Source of the DNA: a virus
Length of the DNA stretch: 64,000 nucleotides
Virus record (IMG/VR): IMGVR_UViG_3300033145_000192
Coordinates: 1 to 64,000 of that record
Strand: one strand, 5' to 3'
The notes beneath the pieces were generated by a model. It did no database searches and was not told where the DNA came from. It was given only the letters and a program-made list of their open reading frames with translations. Positions 38,165-45,442 of this stretch are shown piece by piece. Made by a program: the position numbers and the translations under genes. The stretch's first letter is position 1. Each line of letters opens with the position of its first letter.

Positions 38165-38676
38165 GGGATAAGAACTATCCCGTCGAAATTCCATCCTTGC
38201 CTCATATGCGTGTCGATATTAGTCCATATGGAGGTGACGTGTTGCTCATAGTGGAAAGAGGTATTCCGTGTGAATCCCATGCGGAAGTATTCTCTGCCCA
38301 TGTGACCAACTGTCCCGACCTTGAGGACATTAGAGATGCACTGAAGGGGCTGGACGCGAGCATCAAGGCCAGCTATGATAGCTTCATTGCATTAGTCAAC
38401 TCAATCCCAAAACGAGTAAGGTTCAACGAAAGAAAGTTGAGATTCAAGAATTGGGACGTTGTCAATAGAATTGGAGAAGCATACTTCAAGGAACTCGTGA
38501 TGGTCATTGCTATGGAGGGCGAGGACATCGGGATACAGAAGCATGAAGCACACATAAGGGAGATACTAGACCCAGCGGTTGAACATACCCACGACATACG
38601 AGACGCCTGCTATGGATGCGGCTCTGCTGGACGCTGTGGGACTTGTTGCCCTGAGTGTAACCCTCCAAAAGATTGA
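38161..38676 (+). CDS. hypothetical protein with C-terminal Cys cluster
   Basis: ATGA-type overlap with the previous gene. 171 residues; the last 30 contain CYGCGSAGRCGTCCPEC, a likely zinc-binding cluster, and a preceding HTHDIRD segment. The rest is mixed alpha/beta and unidentified. The stop touches tRNA-Val(GAC). Confidence 0.65.
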   Translation: MRDKNYPVEIPSLPHMRVDISPYGGDVLLIVERGIPCESHAEVFSAHVTNCPDLEDIRDALKGLDASIKASYDSFIALVNSIPKRVRFNERKLRFKNWDVVNRIGEAYFKELVMVIAMEGEDIGIQKHEAHIREILDPAVEHTHDIRDACYGCGSAGRCGTCCPECNPPKD

Positions 38677-38746
38677 GTCGCGTAGTGTAAGGGTAGCACG
38701 TCAGTTCGACATACTGATATTGAGAGTTCGAATCTCTCCGTGACTA
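38676..38746 (+). tRNA. tRNA-Val (GAC)
   Basis: Acceptor AGTCGCG/CGTGACT, anticodon arm TCAGT-TCGACAT-ACTGA with C at position 33, T-arm GAGAG-TTCGAAT-CTCTC. Confidence 0.82.
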
Positions 38747-38748
38747 AA

Positions 38749-38821
38749 ACATATTGCCAGGGCCCATAGAGGCATCCGCCAAATGACCGTGCGGAAGTGA
38801 GTGCAAGTTTCACAATATGTT
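38749..38821 (+). tRNA. aberrant tRNA-like gene with 11-nt anticodon loop
   Basis: Acceptor ACATATT/AATATGT is perfect (9 bp with flanking bases). T-arm GTGAG-TGCAAGT-TTCAC, D-like arm GCC...GGC, anticodon stem TCCGC/GCGGA enclosing CAAATGACCGT, and almost no variable loop. Identity unknown. Confidence 0.5.
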
Positions 38822-38822
38822 A

Positions 38823-38855
38823 GGGTGAGCCGTTCCACCGAGGTTCAGTTCACCC
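38823..38855 (+). other. hairpin between tRNA-like genes
   Basis: GGGTGA pairs with TCACCC around a 21-nt loop that has no other assignment. Confidence 0.4.
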
Positions 38856-38862
38856 GGCGCTT

Positions 38863-38949
38863 GGGCGCGTAGCTCAGTCAGGTCAGAGCACTTGTCTTAC
38901 ACACAAGGGGCCGAATAGGTTTACGCAGGTTCAAATCCTGCCGTGCCCA
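38863..38949 (+). tRNA. tRNA-Val (TAC) with 17-nt variable loop
   Basis: Acceptor GGGCGCG/CGTGCCC, anticodon arm CTTGT-CTTACAC-ACAAG, T-arm GCAGG-TTCAAAT-CCTGC. The variable loop GGGCCGAATAGGTTTAC is far longer than the 5 nt usual for Val. Confidence 0.83.
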
Positions 38950-38962
38950 TAGGAGTTTGCGA

Positions 38963-39970
38963 ATGCATATGCGGGAATGTTTGACGTTCGACGATGTATC
39001 ACTTCAACCTCAGTATTCTGAGATATCTTCTAGAGAAGATGTTGTGTTGCATTGCGGCGAGGAACTCAAAAGGTTCTTAAATGTGCCGATTCTTTCGGCA
39101 AACATGAAAAGCATTACCGGCGTAAGTATGTGCCACGCTATGCAGAAGTCTGGTGGCGTGGGAGTTTTACACAGGTTCCATAAGAATGAACACTTCCTGC
39201 GCTCAGACTTGTCTGTTCTAGCAGATACCGGATGTTTCTTTATTCCATCTATCGGAGTGAATGAAACTGAGCTTTGGAAGCTAGAACACTATGCTCAGGC
39301 GGGTTGCAAAGCAATTTGCATTGACGTTGCTCACGGACACCACAAGAAGGTGTGCGAAATGATTCTCAGTGCCAGGCAGGCGATGCCTGAAGCGGTAATA
39401 ATAGCTGGGAATGTCGCCACAAAGGGAGCTACGAGACTTTTGTGTATTGCTGGGGCTGATATCATAAAGGTAGGTATCGGGCCTGGCAGTCATTGCACGA
39501 CTAGAATTGTAACTGGCCACGGGATACCGCAACTAACTGCAATCCTCGACTGTTCGCTAGAAGCGTCCTATCACGAGAAATGCACCATAGCTGATGGAGG
39601 GCTTAGAAATTCAGGAGATATGGCAAAGGCCCTAGCGGCTGGAGCTAGATACCTAATGGTTGGACGCCTGCTTGCGCCAGCTACGGAATCAAATGCAAAG
39701 CTGGTTTACAGAAACGGACGGGCATTTAAGGTCTACATGGGCAGTGCTTCGCATGAAGCGAGAAAGCGAAGTAAATACATAGAGGGTGTCCACTCAGAGG
39801 TTCCATACAACGGTCAGTCTGTTAGCGACATCATTGATGAGCTTTCCGCTGGCTTGAGAAGCTCACTCAGCTACAGTGGCACGCAGAACCTTGAAGAATT
39901 TAGGAAGCATAGAATCTTTGTTAGAATCACTCACAACAGCTACATAGAAGGAACACCACATGGACTCTGA
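38963..39970 (+). CDS. IMP dehydrogenase/GMP reductase family protein
   Basis: TIM-barrel purine enzyme. The catalytic loop GIGPGSHCTTRIVTG has C178, with DVAHGHH, AGNVATKGA and IADGGLRNSGD as the phosphate and NAD sites. There is no CBS domain. ATG 38963 lies 7 bases after TAGGAG. The 335 residues fit GMP reductase size. It would interconvert guanine and hypoxanthine/xanthine nucleotides with NAD(P). Possible roles are purine salvage or control of GTP, or supply for modified guanine; which reaction it runs cannot be told from sequence reading alone. Confidence 0.85.
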   Translation: MHMRECLTFDDVSLQPQYSEISSREDVVLHCGEELKRFLNVPILSANMKSITGVSMCHAMQKSGGVGVLHRFHKNEHFLRSDLSVLADTGCFFIPSIGVNETELWKLEHYAQAGCKAICIDVAHGHHKKVCEMILSARQAMPEAVIIAGNVATKGATRLLCIAGADIIKVGIGPGSHCTTRIVTGHGIPQLTAILDCSLEASYHEKCTIADGGLRNSGDMAKALAAGARYLMVGRLLAPATESNAKLVYRNGRAFKVYMGSASHEARKRSKYIEGVHSEVPYNGQSVSDIIDELSAGLRSSLSYSGTQNLEEFRKHRIFVRITHNSYIEGTPHGL

Positions 39971-40115
39971 CATTGAAGTGAACCTGACTATGGACAATGA
40001 AGGAAACCTTGTAGTTGAGTTCGATGGAGAAGTTGCAGCAAAGTGGTCTAAGAAAGACATGCAGCTTGTCTGGGTAAATCCAGCTTACATGGGTAACTGG
40101 AGAGAAGCGAAGTGA
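39960..40115 (+). CDS. 51-residue acidic protein
   Basis: ATG overlaps the previous gene by 11 bases; AGAAGGAACACC lies upstream. The product (MDSDIEVNLTMDNEGNLVVE at the start) is a short beta-rich acidic peptide. The stop overlaps the next GTG start. Confidence 0.55.
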   Translation: MDSDIEVNLTMDNEGNLVVEFDGEVAAKWSKKDMQLVWVNPAYMGNWREAK

Positions 40116-40549
40116 GCGAAGCCAGTAAACATAGCGCAATGTCACGAACTAAGCCGAGTGCGCCATTCACATGGCTCGCCAAACATGGAGAACTCGTAGG
40201 ACGAATTTTGGATTACGGATGCGGATACGGCATGGACGTTAAGTCTTTCGGCGTAGAGGGCTACGACCCAAATTGGGACGTTCCTCTTCCAGACGGAGAC
40301 TTCGATACCATCGTATGCAACTACGTCCTGAATGTTGTCGATGAAGACGAGCAGAAAGAAATACTGACACACATTAAATCATTGCTATCAGCCGTAGGTA
40401 GAGCGTTTATTGTCGCAAGACGTGACCTTAAGGTCGAAGGCCAAGATGGACGCAAGGGCTATAAGCAGCGAATGGTCTATCTTCCATTCGAAAAGGTTCA
40501 TCATACTTCTGGATATCAAATCTACAGGATGCATAAACATGACATTTGA
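40112..40549 (+). CDS. SAM-dependent methyltransferase (GTG start)
   Basis: Class I methyltransferase core: SAM motif ILDYGCGYGMDV (residues about 32-43), acidic GYDPNWD after strand 2, DTIVCNYVLNVVDE as motif IV and RAFIVARRD. At 145 residues it is compact, like phage small methyltransferases. The GTG start overlaps the upstream stop. The target (nucleic acid or small molecule) is unknown; a tRNA target would fit the neighbourhood. Confidence 0.8.
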   Translation: MSEASKHSAMSRTKPSAPFTWLAKHGELVGRILDYGCGYGMDVKSFGVEGYDPNWDVPLPDGDFDTIVCNYVLNVVDEDEQKEILTHIKSLLSAVGRAFIVARRDLKVEGQDGRKGYKQRMVYLPFEKVHHTSGYQIYRMHKHDI

Positions 40550-40694
40550 TGAATTCTACGAAGACAATAAAGAGCGACTAACTACACATATGACGCAATC
40601 GAAGTTGCGAGTCGCCTTTGAGGCTGGTGTCGAAGAAGGACTAAAGCAAGCTGAAACTGAAGAGTTGGATAAGCTGAAAAACGGAGAAAATTAA
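40539..40694 (+). CDS. small acidic protein
   Basis: ATG 40539 overlaps the methyltransferase by 11 bases. 51 residues, helical and acidic (FDEFYEDNKERLTTHMTQSKLRVAFEAGVEEG). Ends immediately before tRNA-His. Confidence 0.55.
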   Translation: MTFDEFYEDNKERLTTHMTQSKLRVAFEAGVEEGLKQAETEELDKLKNGEN

Positions 40695-40767
40695 CCCGGA
40701 TTGGTGTCAATGGTAGCACGCTTGGCTGTGGACCAGGAGGTGTGAGGTTCAATTCCTCCATCCGGGA
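40695..40767 (+). tRNA. tRNA-His (GTG)
   Basis: Acceptor CCCGGAT/ATCCGGG, anticodon arm TTGG-CTGTGGA-CCAG, T-arm GAGG-TTCAATT-CCTC. The base before position 1 is A, so the usual encoded G-1 is absent. Confidence 0.85.
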
Positions 40768-40779
40768 TAGAGGTGTAAC

Positions 40780-41424
40780 ATGAAAACATATCCGTCAATA
40801 GAGTCTGCAAATTGTGCCAACAAGAGCATAAGCATCATAGCCTTTGACAAGCTAGATGGGTCGAATATCCGTGCCGAATGGAGCGCCAAGCGGGGCTTCT
40901 ACAAATTCGGAACAAGACGAAGGATGATTGACCACACTGACCCTCACCTTGGCCGAGCCGTATTGCTAATCAAAGCTAAGTTCGAGAAAGACTTGGACAA
41001 GGTTTTTCGTCGCGCAAAGCCCATACAACGATTTCAGAAAGGCGCAGTTTGCTTCTTTGAGTTCTTCGGTCCTAGGAGTTTTGCTGGGCAACATGCAAAA
41101 GATGACGAGCACGACATTGTTCTCATTGATGTTGCACCAAACAAGGCTGGACTGATACCTCCAAGAGAGTTCATCAAACTGTTCGGCCATTTGCACATCC
41201 CAGAGATTGTATACGAGGGGCGAGCCGGAAAAGAATTCATTGAGAAAGTTCAGCGTGGCGAGCTTAAAGGCATGACGTTTGAAGGCGTTGTGTGTAAGGC
41301 TCCCAATCCCAATAGGAAAAAGACATCCCAGCCAGTGATGTTCAAGGTAAAGTCTCACGCCTGGCTTGAGCGACTCCGAACATTCTGTGCCGATGACGCA
41401 AAACAGTTTGAGAGATTAGCATGA
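40780..41424 (+). CDS. second RNA ligase-like nucleotidyltransferase
   Basis: Motif I FDKLDGSN (K24), motif III FFEFFGPRSF (E94), motif IV FEGVVCK (E168) and motif V MFKVKSHAWL (K189, K191) are all present, so it should form a lysyl-AMP. At 214 residues it is only the catalytic core with no added domain. It sits directly after tRNA-His within the tRNA array, which suggests work on tRNA ends. Together with the 17.9-kb ligase and the DNA ligase this makes three ligase-fold enzymes in the window. Confidence 0.85.
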   Translation: MKTYPSIESANCANKSISIIAFDKLDGSNIRAEWSAKRGFYKFGTRRRMIDHTDPHLGRAVLLIKAKFEKDLDKVFRRAKPIQRFQKGAVCFFEFFGPRSFAGQHAKDDEHDIVLIDVAPNKAGLIPPREFIKLFGHLHIPEIVYEGRAGKEFIEKVQRGELKGMTFEGVVCKAPNPNRKKTSQPVMFKVKSHAWLERLRTFCADDAKQFERLA

Positions 41425-41642
41425 AAGAGAACCCATTGCCGTGTCCGCGTTGTAACTCCAAGATGGAAGAGTTGTCTATCCCAGGAAACATGCGCAGCTT
41501 CCCTTCAGTAGCCTTGGCGTGCATTAGCAAGGATTGTCTTTGGAACATCCAAGTGACATATGACGAACTAGCTGGTAAGCGTCCAGAAGACGTAATGGAG
41601 AAACTGATAAAGCAATGGAATGAAGGCATCAACGCAAAATAG
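41421..41642 (+). CDS. zinc-ribbon protein (Lar-like)
   Basis: ATGA overlap with the ligase-like gene. 73 residues: LPCPRCNSKME near the start, a second Cys pair (ACISKDCLWN) and a C-terminal MEKLIKQWNEG. This C-x2-C...W-N layout resembles the Lar restriction-alleviation family, but similarity is short. Confidence 0.6.
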   Translation: MKENPLPCPRCNSKMEELSIPGNMRSFPSVALACISKDCLWNIQVTYDELAGKRPEDVMEKLIKQWNEGINAK

Positions 41643-41648
41643 AGACAA

Positions 41649-41722
41649 GTCCACGTAGCCCAATTGGCAGAGGCATCACGCTGAGGGCGTGAAGGTTGGT
41701 GGTTCGAATCCACTCGTGGACA
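41649..41722 (+). tRNA. tRNA-Leu (GAG) with short variable loop
   Basis: Acceptor GTCCACG/CGTGGAC, D-arm GCC...GGC, anticodon arm TCACG-CTGAGGG-CGTGA, T-arm GTGG-TTCGAAT-CCAC, A73. No long variable arm. Confidence 0.83.
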
Positions 41723-41742
41723 TAGCAACTAGAAGGTGAACC

Positions 41743-41841
41743 ATGACAACTTTTATCGTTTCGTTTGTGCTATTCTTTGCCGTATATCAAGTTGGATTTT
41801 GGTTCGGCAAGCAGCAGGAAAGATACTATTCGGGGGATTAG
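41743..41841 (+). CDS. possible 32-residue membrane peptide
   Basis: AGAAGGTGAACC precedes the ATG. The product (MTTFIVSFVLFFAVYQVGFW then FGKQQERYYSGD) is one membrane helix plus a polar tail. Its TAG stop is inside the acceptor stem of tRNA-Ala(GGC). Confidence 0.45.
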   Translation: MTTFIVSFVLFFAVYQVGFWFGKQQERYYSGD

Positions 41842-41904
41842 CTCAGTTGGGAGAGCGTCTGAATGGCATTCAGAAGGCCAAGGGTTCAAGTCCCTTATCC
41901 TCCA
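41832..41904 (+). tRNA. tRNA-Ala (GGC)
   Basis: Acceptor GGGGGAT/ATCCTCC, D-arm GCTC...GAGC, anticodon arm TCTGA-ATGGCAT-TCAGA, T-arm AAGGG-TTCAAGT-CCCTT. Confidence 0.92.
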
Positions 41905-41921
41905 TTGAGAAAGGACATAGC

Positions 41922-42287
41922 ATGAGAAAAACTAGAGTCGGAGATATGGTTTGGGTCCAAAACGAAGCTAGGACCATAACTCGCTTGTTTCAAAATAAGC
42001 ATGGTGGTGGTATAGTAGAGTGGGAATCCAGACATAACATGGGCGCATGTATGGCGTCAATCTGGCAAGAATGGGTCGATGGAGTTGACCTAGAAGAAAA
42101 CAGAGCACGAGCCGCATGTGTTTGCACAAAGAACTTCATCGTGGAAATAATCCGCCCAACGCGGAGTCACTTCGAAGCTGTTGCTGCAAGGATACCGCTC
42201 AAGGCAGTTACAAAGGCAGAAGCACTTGAGAAGGTGCGGAAAAAGTATCCCAACGAGAAACTAAGAGTCTTCTACGCAAGGCGATAG
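41922..42287 (+). CDS. hypothetical protein
   Basis: ATG 41922 after AAAGGACATAG; an earlier in-frame ATG would read through the tRNA. 121 residues, N-terminal small beta-barrel look (VGDMVWVQNEARTITRLFQ) and a C-terminal basic helix. The stop is inside tRNA(CAT). No family recognised. Confidence 0.65.
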   Translation: MRKTRVGDMVWVQNEARTITRLFQNKHGGGIVEWESRHNMGACMASIWQEWVDGVDLEENRARAACVCTKNFIVEIIRPTRSHFEAVAARIPLKAVTKAEALEKVRKKYPNEKLRVFYARR

Positions 42288-42352
42288 GCAGGCTGGAGTC
42301 TGAGGCTATCTCATAAGTAGTCATAAGATGGGTTCAATTCCCATTATCGCTA
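42280..42352 (+). tRNA. tRNA with CAT anticodon (Met or Ile2)
   Basis: Acceptor GGCGATA/TATCGCT, anticodon loop CTCATAA on a 6-bp stem GGCTAT/GTAGTC, T-arm ATGGG-TTCAATT-CCCAT. Elongator Met or lysidine-type Ile cannot be told apart here. Confidence 0.8.
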
Positions 42353-42356
42353 TCGA

Positions 42357-42430
42357 GCCCCGGTATTTCTAATTGGCAACGATGCCTGGCTTAGACCCAG
42401 GAGTTGCGGGTTCAAATCCCGCCTGGGGCA
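42357..42430 (+). tRNA. tRNA-Leu (TAG) with short variable loop
   Basis: Acceptor GCCCCGG/CTGGGGC, anticodon arm CCTGG-CTTAGAC-CCAGG, T-arm GCGGG-TTCAAAT-CCCGC, A73. D-arm weak. Confidence 0.82.
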
Positions 42431-42452
42431 TAACTCACACGGGAAGAGGTGA

Positions 42453-43055
42453 ATGAAACTCGTCGCCTTGTTTATACTATTGATTGCTTTATGTGGTTGT
42501 CATACTCAGCATGACTATATTGCTGGAATGTTACCAAGTAGCATTTGTAATCAACCAGAGCATAGAACAATTGAGACTGTAAAGCGGCACTACTTTGTGC
42601 CAAAGGCGTATGAGAGTATCAGAGACATCCCAGCTTTCTCTGGTCCGAATACGTTGCACTGTCAAGCACTTGGCGTGAATGGATGGACGCATATCGCATC
42701 ATTGTTCACGGGACATTTACCAGGTCGCAGGGTGGTGATAACCAACGATTCGTTTAGTGTTGGGATAACTGGAATCATCCATGAGTATATCCACCAGTTA
42801 GACGATATGGATAGAGACGGGGAGGGTGAATTCTTCGACCACGATGAACTGCCCACCGTTATTTTCCTATTGCGTCGAGACCTAGCCTGGAAGCATCTAC
42901 TAGAGTATGCTGAGGATGGTGCAGACTGGTGGGTAACTGACCTGTTTGGAATAGGCGAGAATTCGGAAATCATCGCATATCTTGCCACGAGAATGACGAC
43001 CAAAGGTGGGCCTGAGTATCTGTGGCGTTTCTTTAGAAAGACACTGAGGCATTAA
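42453..43055 (+). CDS. lipoprotein with HExxH metallopeptidase-like motif
   Basis: N-terminal signal MKLVALFILLIALCGC with lipobox LCGC (Cys16). A putative zinc site HEYIHQLDD lies near residues 109-117 with a downstream acidic/His region (EFFDHDE). The 200-residue protein would be exported and lipid-anchored. AAGAGGTG precedes the ATG. It might act on the cell envelope, for example at exit or superinfection; the catalytic claim rests only on the motif. Confidence 0.65.
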   Translation: MKLVALFILLIALCGCHTQHDYIAGMLPSSICNQPEHRTIETVKRHYFVPKAYESIRDIPAFSGPNTLHCQALGVNGWTHIASLFTGHLPGRRVVITNDSFSVGITGIIHEYIHQLDDMDRDGEGEFFDHDELPTVIFLLRRDLAWKHLLEYAEDGADWWVTDLFGIGENSEIIAYLATRMTTKGGPEYLWRFFRKTLRH

Positions 43056-43056
43056 C

Positions 43057-43545
43057 TTGAAGTATGCAAGACACAAAAGTATCTGTCTGATATCAATGTA
43101 TATTGTGGACGTTGATGCGAATATGGTCCTAGACCATCTGTTTGAAACATCTACCTCAATTCCTCCTACGGTCAAAAAGAAGGATATGATTATTGAGGAA
43201 GAGGAAGTATGTCGCCTAGACCCAGGTGGAATGCTATTCCTCGATGACCCATGGTTCCAGTTTGAGATTGAAGAACACAAGTTCGAAGTTCAACTTTCAA
43301 AGATAGGATGGGTTGTCAACAAGGTGGAAAGAGCCAAGGAGCGTATACCTGGCTGTATGCGTATTGGCATGTGGATGTGGAACATCATCTGTTCAGTGCA
43401 TCTTAGGACTGCACTCCTAGTGAAACTAAACGAGATGGCCCGTAGCGATGCGGCCCTTCACGCACAAATGGATGACTATGCCCGCAAGGCCGAAATGGAG
43501 AAAACCATTCCGATATTCTTTCCAGAGATACCGAGAGAGAAATAA
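43057..43545 (+). CDS. hypothetical protein
   Basis: The start is taken as TTG 43057 after GAGGCATTAAC; ATG 43096 is a shorter option. 162 residues, with an acidic N-terminal third and a W-rich middle (MRIGMWMWNIICSVHLRTALL). It ends at the acceptor of tRNA-Asn copy 3. No family recognised. Confidence 0.6.
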   Translation: MKYARHKSICLISMYIVDVDANMVLDHLFETSTSIPPTVKKKDMIIEEEEVCRLDPGGMLFLDDPWFQFEIEEHKFEVQLSKIGWVVNKVERAKERIPGCMRIGMWMWNIICSVHLRTALLVKLNEMARSDAALHAQMDDYARKAEMEKTIPIFFPEIPREK

Positions 43546-43617
43546 TCCGACATAGCTCAATGGTAGAGTAGGTGGCTGTTAACCACTTGGTTCTAGGTTC
43601 GAGTCCTAGTGTCGGAG
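43546..43617 (+). tRNA. tRNA-Asn (GTT), copy 3
   Basis: Acceptor TCCGACA/TGTCGGA, D-arm GCTC...GAGT, anticodon arm GGTGG-CTGTTAA-CCACT, T-arm CTAGG-TTCGAGT-CCTAG. Confidence 0.9.
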
Positions 43618-43633
43618 TTAAAGGAGTGAGGAC

Positions 43634-43843
43634 ATGCCAACGTATGACTATCGGTGTAGACACTGCCAGTTTGAATTTGATAACTTTCAGTCAATGACAT
43701 CGGAACCACTACGAACATGTCCAAACTGCAACCTAGAGATGCTTGAGCGGAAGATAGGACCAGGTGGGGCCTTCATATTTAGGGGGCCTGGGTTCTACTG
43801 TAACGACTACAAGAAAAAGAAGCGAGAGAAGAATGAACCCTGA
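43634..43843 (+). CDS. FmdB-family zinc-ribbon protein
   Basis: Begins MPTYDYRCRHCQFEFDNFQS and has CPNCN near residue 29-33, the classic FmdB putative regulatory zinc ribbon. Length of 69 residues fits. AAAGGAGTGAGGAC precedes the ATG. The role of the family is unclear; phages often carry copies. Confidence 0.8.
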   Translation: MPTYDYRCRHCQFEFDNFQSMTSEPLRTCPNCNLEMLERKIGPGGAFIFRGPGFYCNDYKKKKREKNEP

Positions 43844-44186
43844 GCAAGAACTTTCACTATTCAATGGTGTCATAAAGCTACTCGGCACATACTCTCACCC
43901 AAGAGATGTCATAAAGAGATTAGCATACTTCTATAAGGAAGAAACAGTGTTGTATGAGCAAGACCTCAGAATTAAGAGGCTTGTCGATGCAATGGATAGC
44001 GCGGTCAAAGAGTGGGATGTTCCACTCGGTTGTCCATCAATACGCAAAGTTGACCTAACAGAACAAGAGAAGAAGCTGATTCGCGGCAGCAAGTTCATTG
44101 CAGCTATCAAGCTGGTTCGTCAGAGAACTGGCTTCAATCTCAAAGACTCCAAGATGATAGTAGACAACTATCGCTTTGGCAGATAG
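43833..44186 (+). CDS. protein with ribosomal L7/L12 C-terminal-like domain
   Basis: The last 45 residues (LIRGSKFIAAIKLVRQRTGF then NLKDSKMIVDN) closely follow the pattern of the bL12 C-terminal domain (KIAVIKAVRE-TGLGLKEAK), which recruits translation factors to the ribosome. The N-terminal 70 residues are helical and unrelated to the normal L12 dimer domain. ATG 43833 overlaps the FmdB-like gene. It may dock on the ribosome or compete for translation factors; large phages are known to carry L7/L12-like genes. Confidence 0.72.
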   Translation: MNPEQELSLFNGVIKLLGTYSHPRDVIKRLAYFYKEETVLYEQDLRIKRLVDAMDSAVKEWDVPLGCPSIRKVDLTEQEKKLIRGSKFIAAIKLVRQRTGFNLKDSKMIVDNYRFGR

Positions 44187-44191
44187 TCACC

Positions 44192-44275
44192 GGGCCGGTG
44201 GCGGAATTGGCAGACGCGCAGGGTTTAGGACCCTGTTCCCTTCGGGGAGTGAGGGTTCGAGTCCCTCTCGGCCCA
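44192..44275 (+). tRNA. tRNA-Leu (TAG), class II
   Basis: Acceptor GGGCCGG/TCGGCCC, D-arm typical of Leu, anticodon arm CAGGG-TTTAGGA-CCCTG, variable arm TCCC-TTC-GGGGA, T-arm GAGGG-TTCGAGT-CCCTC. This is a standard bacterial-type Leu tRNA, unlike the four short-loop copies. Confidence 0.93.
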
Positions 44276-44288
44276 TAAGGAGAATGAT

Positions 44289-44474
44289 ATGAAGTATGCG
44301 AATGAAATCAAGTTCACAATTGCATTCCTGGTATTTGGCGTATTGTTCGCTATTGCCTGCGGAGTAGTAGGAACACTTTTGCCAGCCAGTCCAATTCAAA
44401 TCGCATTGGGCATCATAGCTGCGGCATTGGGACTACCTGGCCTAATCGGCACACTCGTTTGTCTGATGGGCTAG
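44289..44474 (+). CDS. small two-helix membrane protein
   Basis: Two hydrophobic segments (about residues 8-31 and 36-60) joined by a short PASPIQ turn. AAGGAGAATGAT precedes the ATG. Function unknown. Confidence 0.65.
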   Translation: MKYANEIKFTIAFLVFGVLFAIACGVVGTLLPASPIQIALGIIAAALGLPGLIGTLVCLMG

Positions 44475-44500
44475 GCTGCAAGAACAAATAAATTCAGCCC

Positions 44501-44528
44501 TTGAATGTCAGGGGCATCGACCTATAAT
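44501..44528 (+). promoter_or_regulatory. sigma70-type promoter
   Basis: TTGAAT 44501-44506 and TATAAT 44523-44528, 16-bp spacer. It drives the gene starting at 44577 and possibly the permuted tRNA region beyond. Confidence 0.8.
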
Positions 44529-44576
44529 CTGATGGACAGGACAAAAAATTCCCCACAGGGGAGGAGAGGTATTGTT

Positions 44577-45320
44577 ATGACGAAGAAGGAAACCAAGCTC
44601 AACCAGGTTCTCGCAATCGAAAAGGGCGTCAAGGCACGCACCAGCGGAACTGTCACCAAGCTCTATCACATGGTCCAGAAGCCAGTTTTGCTGGTCGGAC
44701 TAGCGAAGAACTATCAGCCTCTAAACGAGGATGGCCAGCACTATCCACCTGAGCGTCAGAGGGTTCAGGTCAGGGCAGAGGATACTCTCAAGGATACCCG
44801 AAAGGCTCTTGCAGAGTTGTTTGATATCACAGCCAGGAAGGACTGGGCAAACTGTGAGGCTAGGGCTGCGGTCGTGGTCAATGGCCAGGAGCTTGTTTCC
44901 AACGTCCCAGTAACGTATCTGCTCTTCCTCGAAAAGCAGCTTACCGACCTTCGCACCCTAGTCTCCAAGATTCCGGTCTTGGATGGTTCCGAGGAATGGA
45001 AGATGGACCTGGCAACAGGGCTCCATAAGACAGACCCAACCAAGACTACTAGGACTCAAAAGGTCCAGAAGCCAATCGTCCTTTATGATGCGACCGAGGA
45101 GCATCCAGCACAAACTCAGCTAATCACTGAGGACATTGTTGTAGGACATTGGACCACGGTGAAGCAGTCAGGTGCGCTACAGGCCGACCGAAAGGTTGAT
45201 GTGCTTGAGCGTATTGAGACTCTGCTAGAGGCAGTCAAGTTTGCCCGTGAAACGGCGAACAGCAATGATGCGCCAAAGCAGCAGGTTGCTGACGCTTTGT
45301 TCGGATACATCTTGGGCTAA
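44577..45320 (+). CDS. conserved phage protein (actinophage-type family)
   Basis: Resembles a family common in large actinophages: LNQVLAIEKGVKART near the start, PVTYLLFLEKQLTDLRTLV in the middle, and ATEEHPAQTQLI and AVKFARETAN later. 247 residues, no catalytic motif that I can name. A strong GAGGAGAGG site and its own sigma70 promoter suggest high expression. It may be a structural or host-takeover protein; function unknown. Confidence 0.8.
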   Translation: MTKKETKLNQVLAIEKGVKARTSGTVTKLYHMVQKPVLLVGLAKNYQPLNEDGQHYPPERQRVQVRAEDTLKDTRKALAELFDITARKDWANCEARAAVVVNGQELVSNVPVTYLLFLEKQLTDLRTLVSKIPVLDGSEEWKMDLATGLHKTDPTKTTRTQKVQKPIVLYDATEEHPAQTQLITEDIVVGHWTTVKQSGALQADRKVDVLERIETLLEAVKFARETANSNDAPKQQVADALFGYILG

Positions 45321-45340
45321 GGCTCAAGTAAGGCTCGGTC

Positions 45341-45374
45341 GTCTAAATAAAAAGACTCCCCTCATAGGGAGGGG
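45341..45374 (-). terminator. minus-strand rho-independent terminator
   Basis: CCCCTC/GAGGGG hairpin followed on the minus strand by AGTCTTTTTATTT. It would stop leftward transcription entering the end of the 44577 gene. On the plus strand no T-run follows. Confidence 0.6.
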
Positions 45375-45442
45375 CAATGTAGGTGAAAGTCCTACCTGAG
45401 TCATAAGGATAACAGACTGAATCTTAGATTTAGACTGAATGG

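Noticed and set aside
41736-41921. Extended N-terminus of the 41922 gene
   Set aside because: The longer frame translates straight through tRNA-Ala(GGC); ATG 41922 has its own AAAGGA site.
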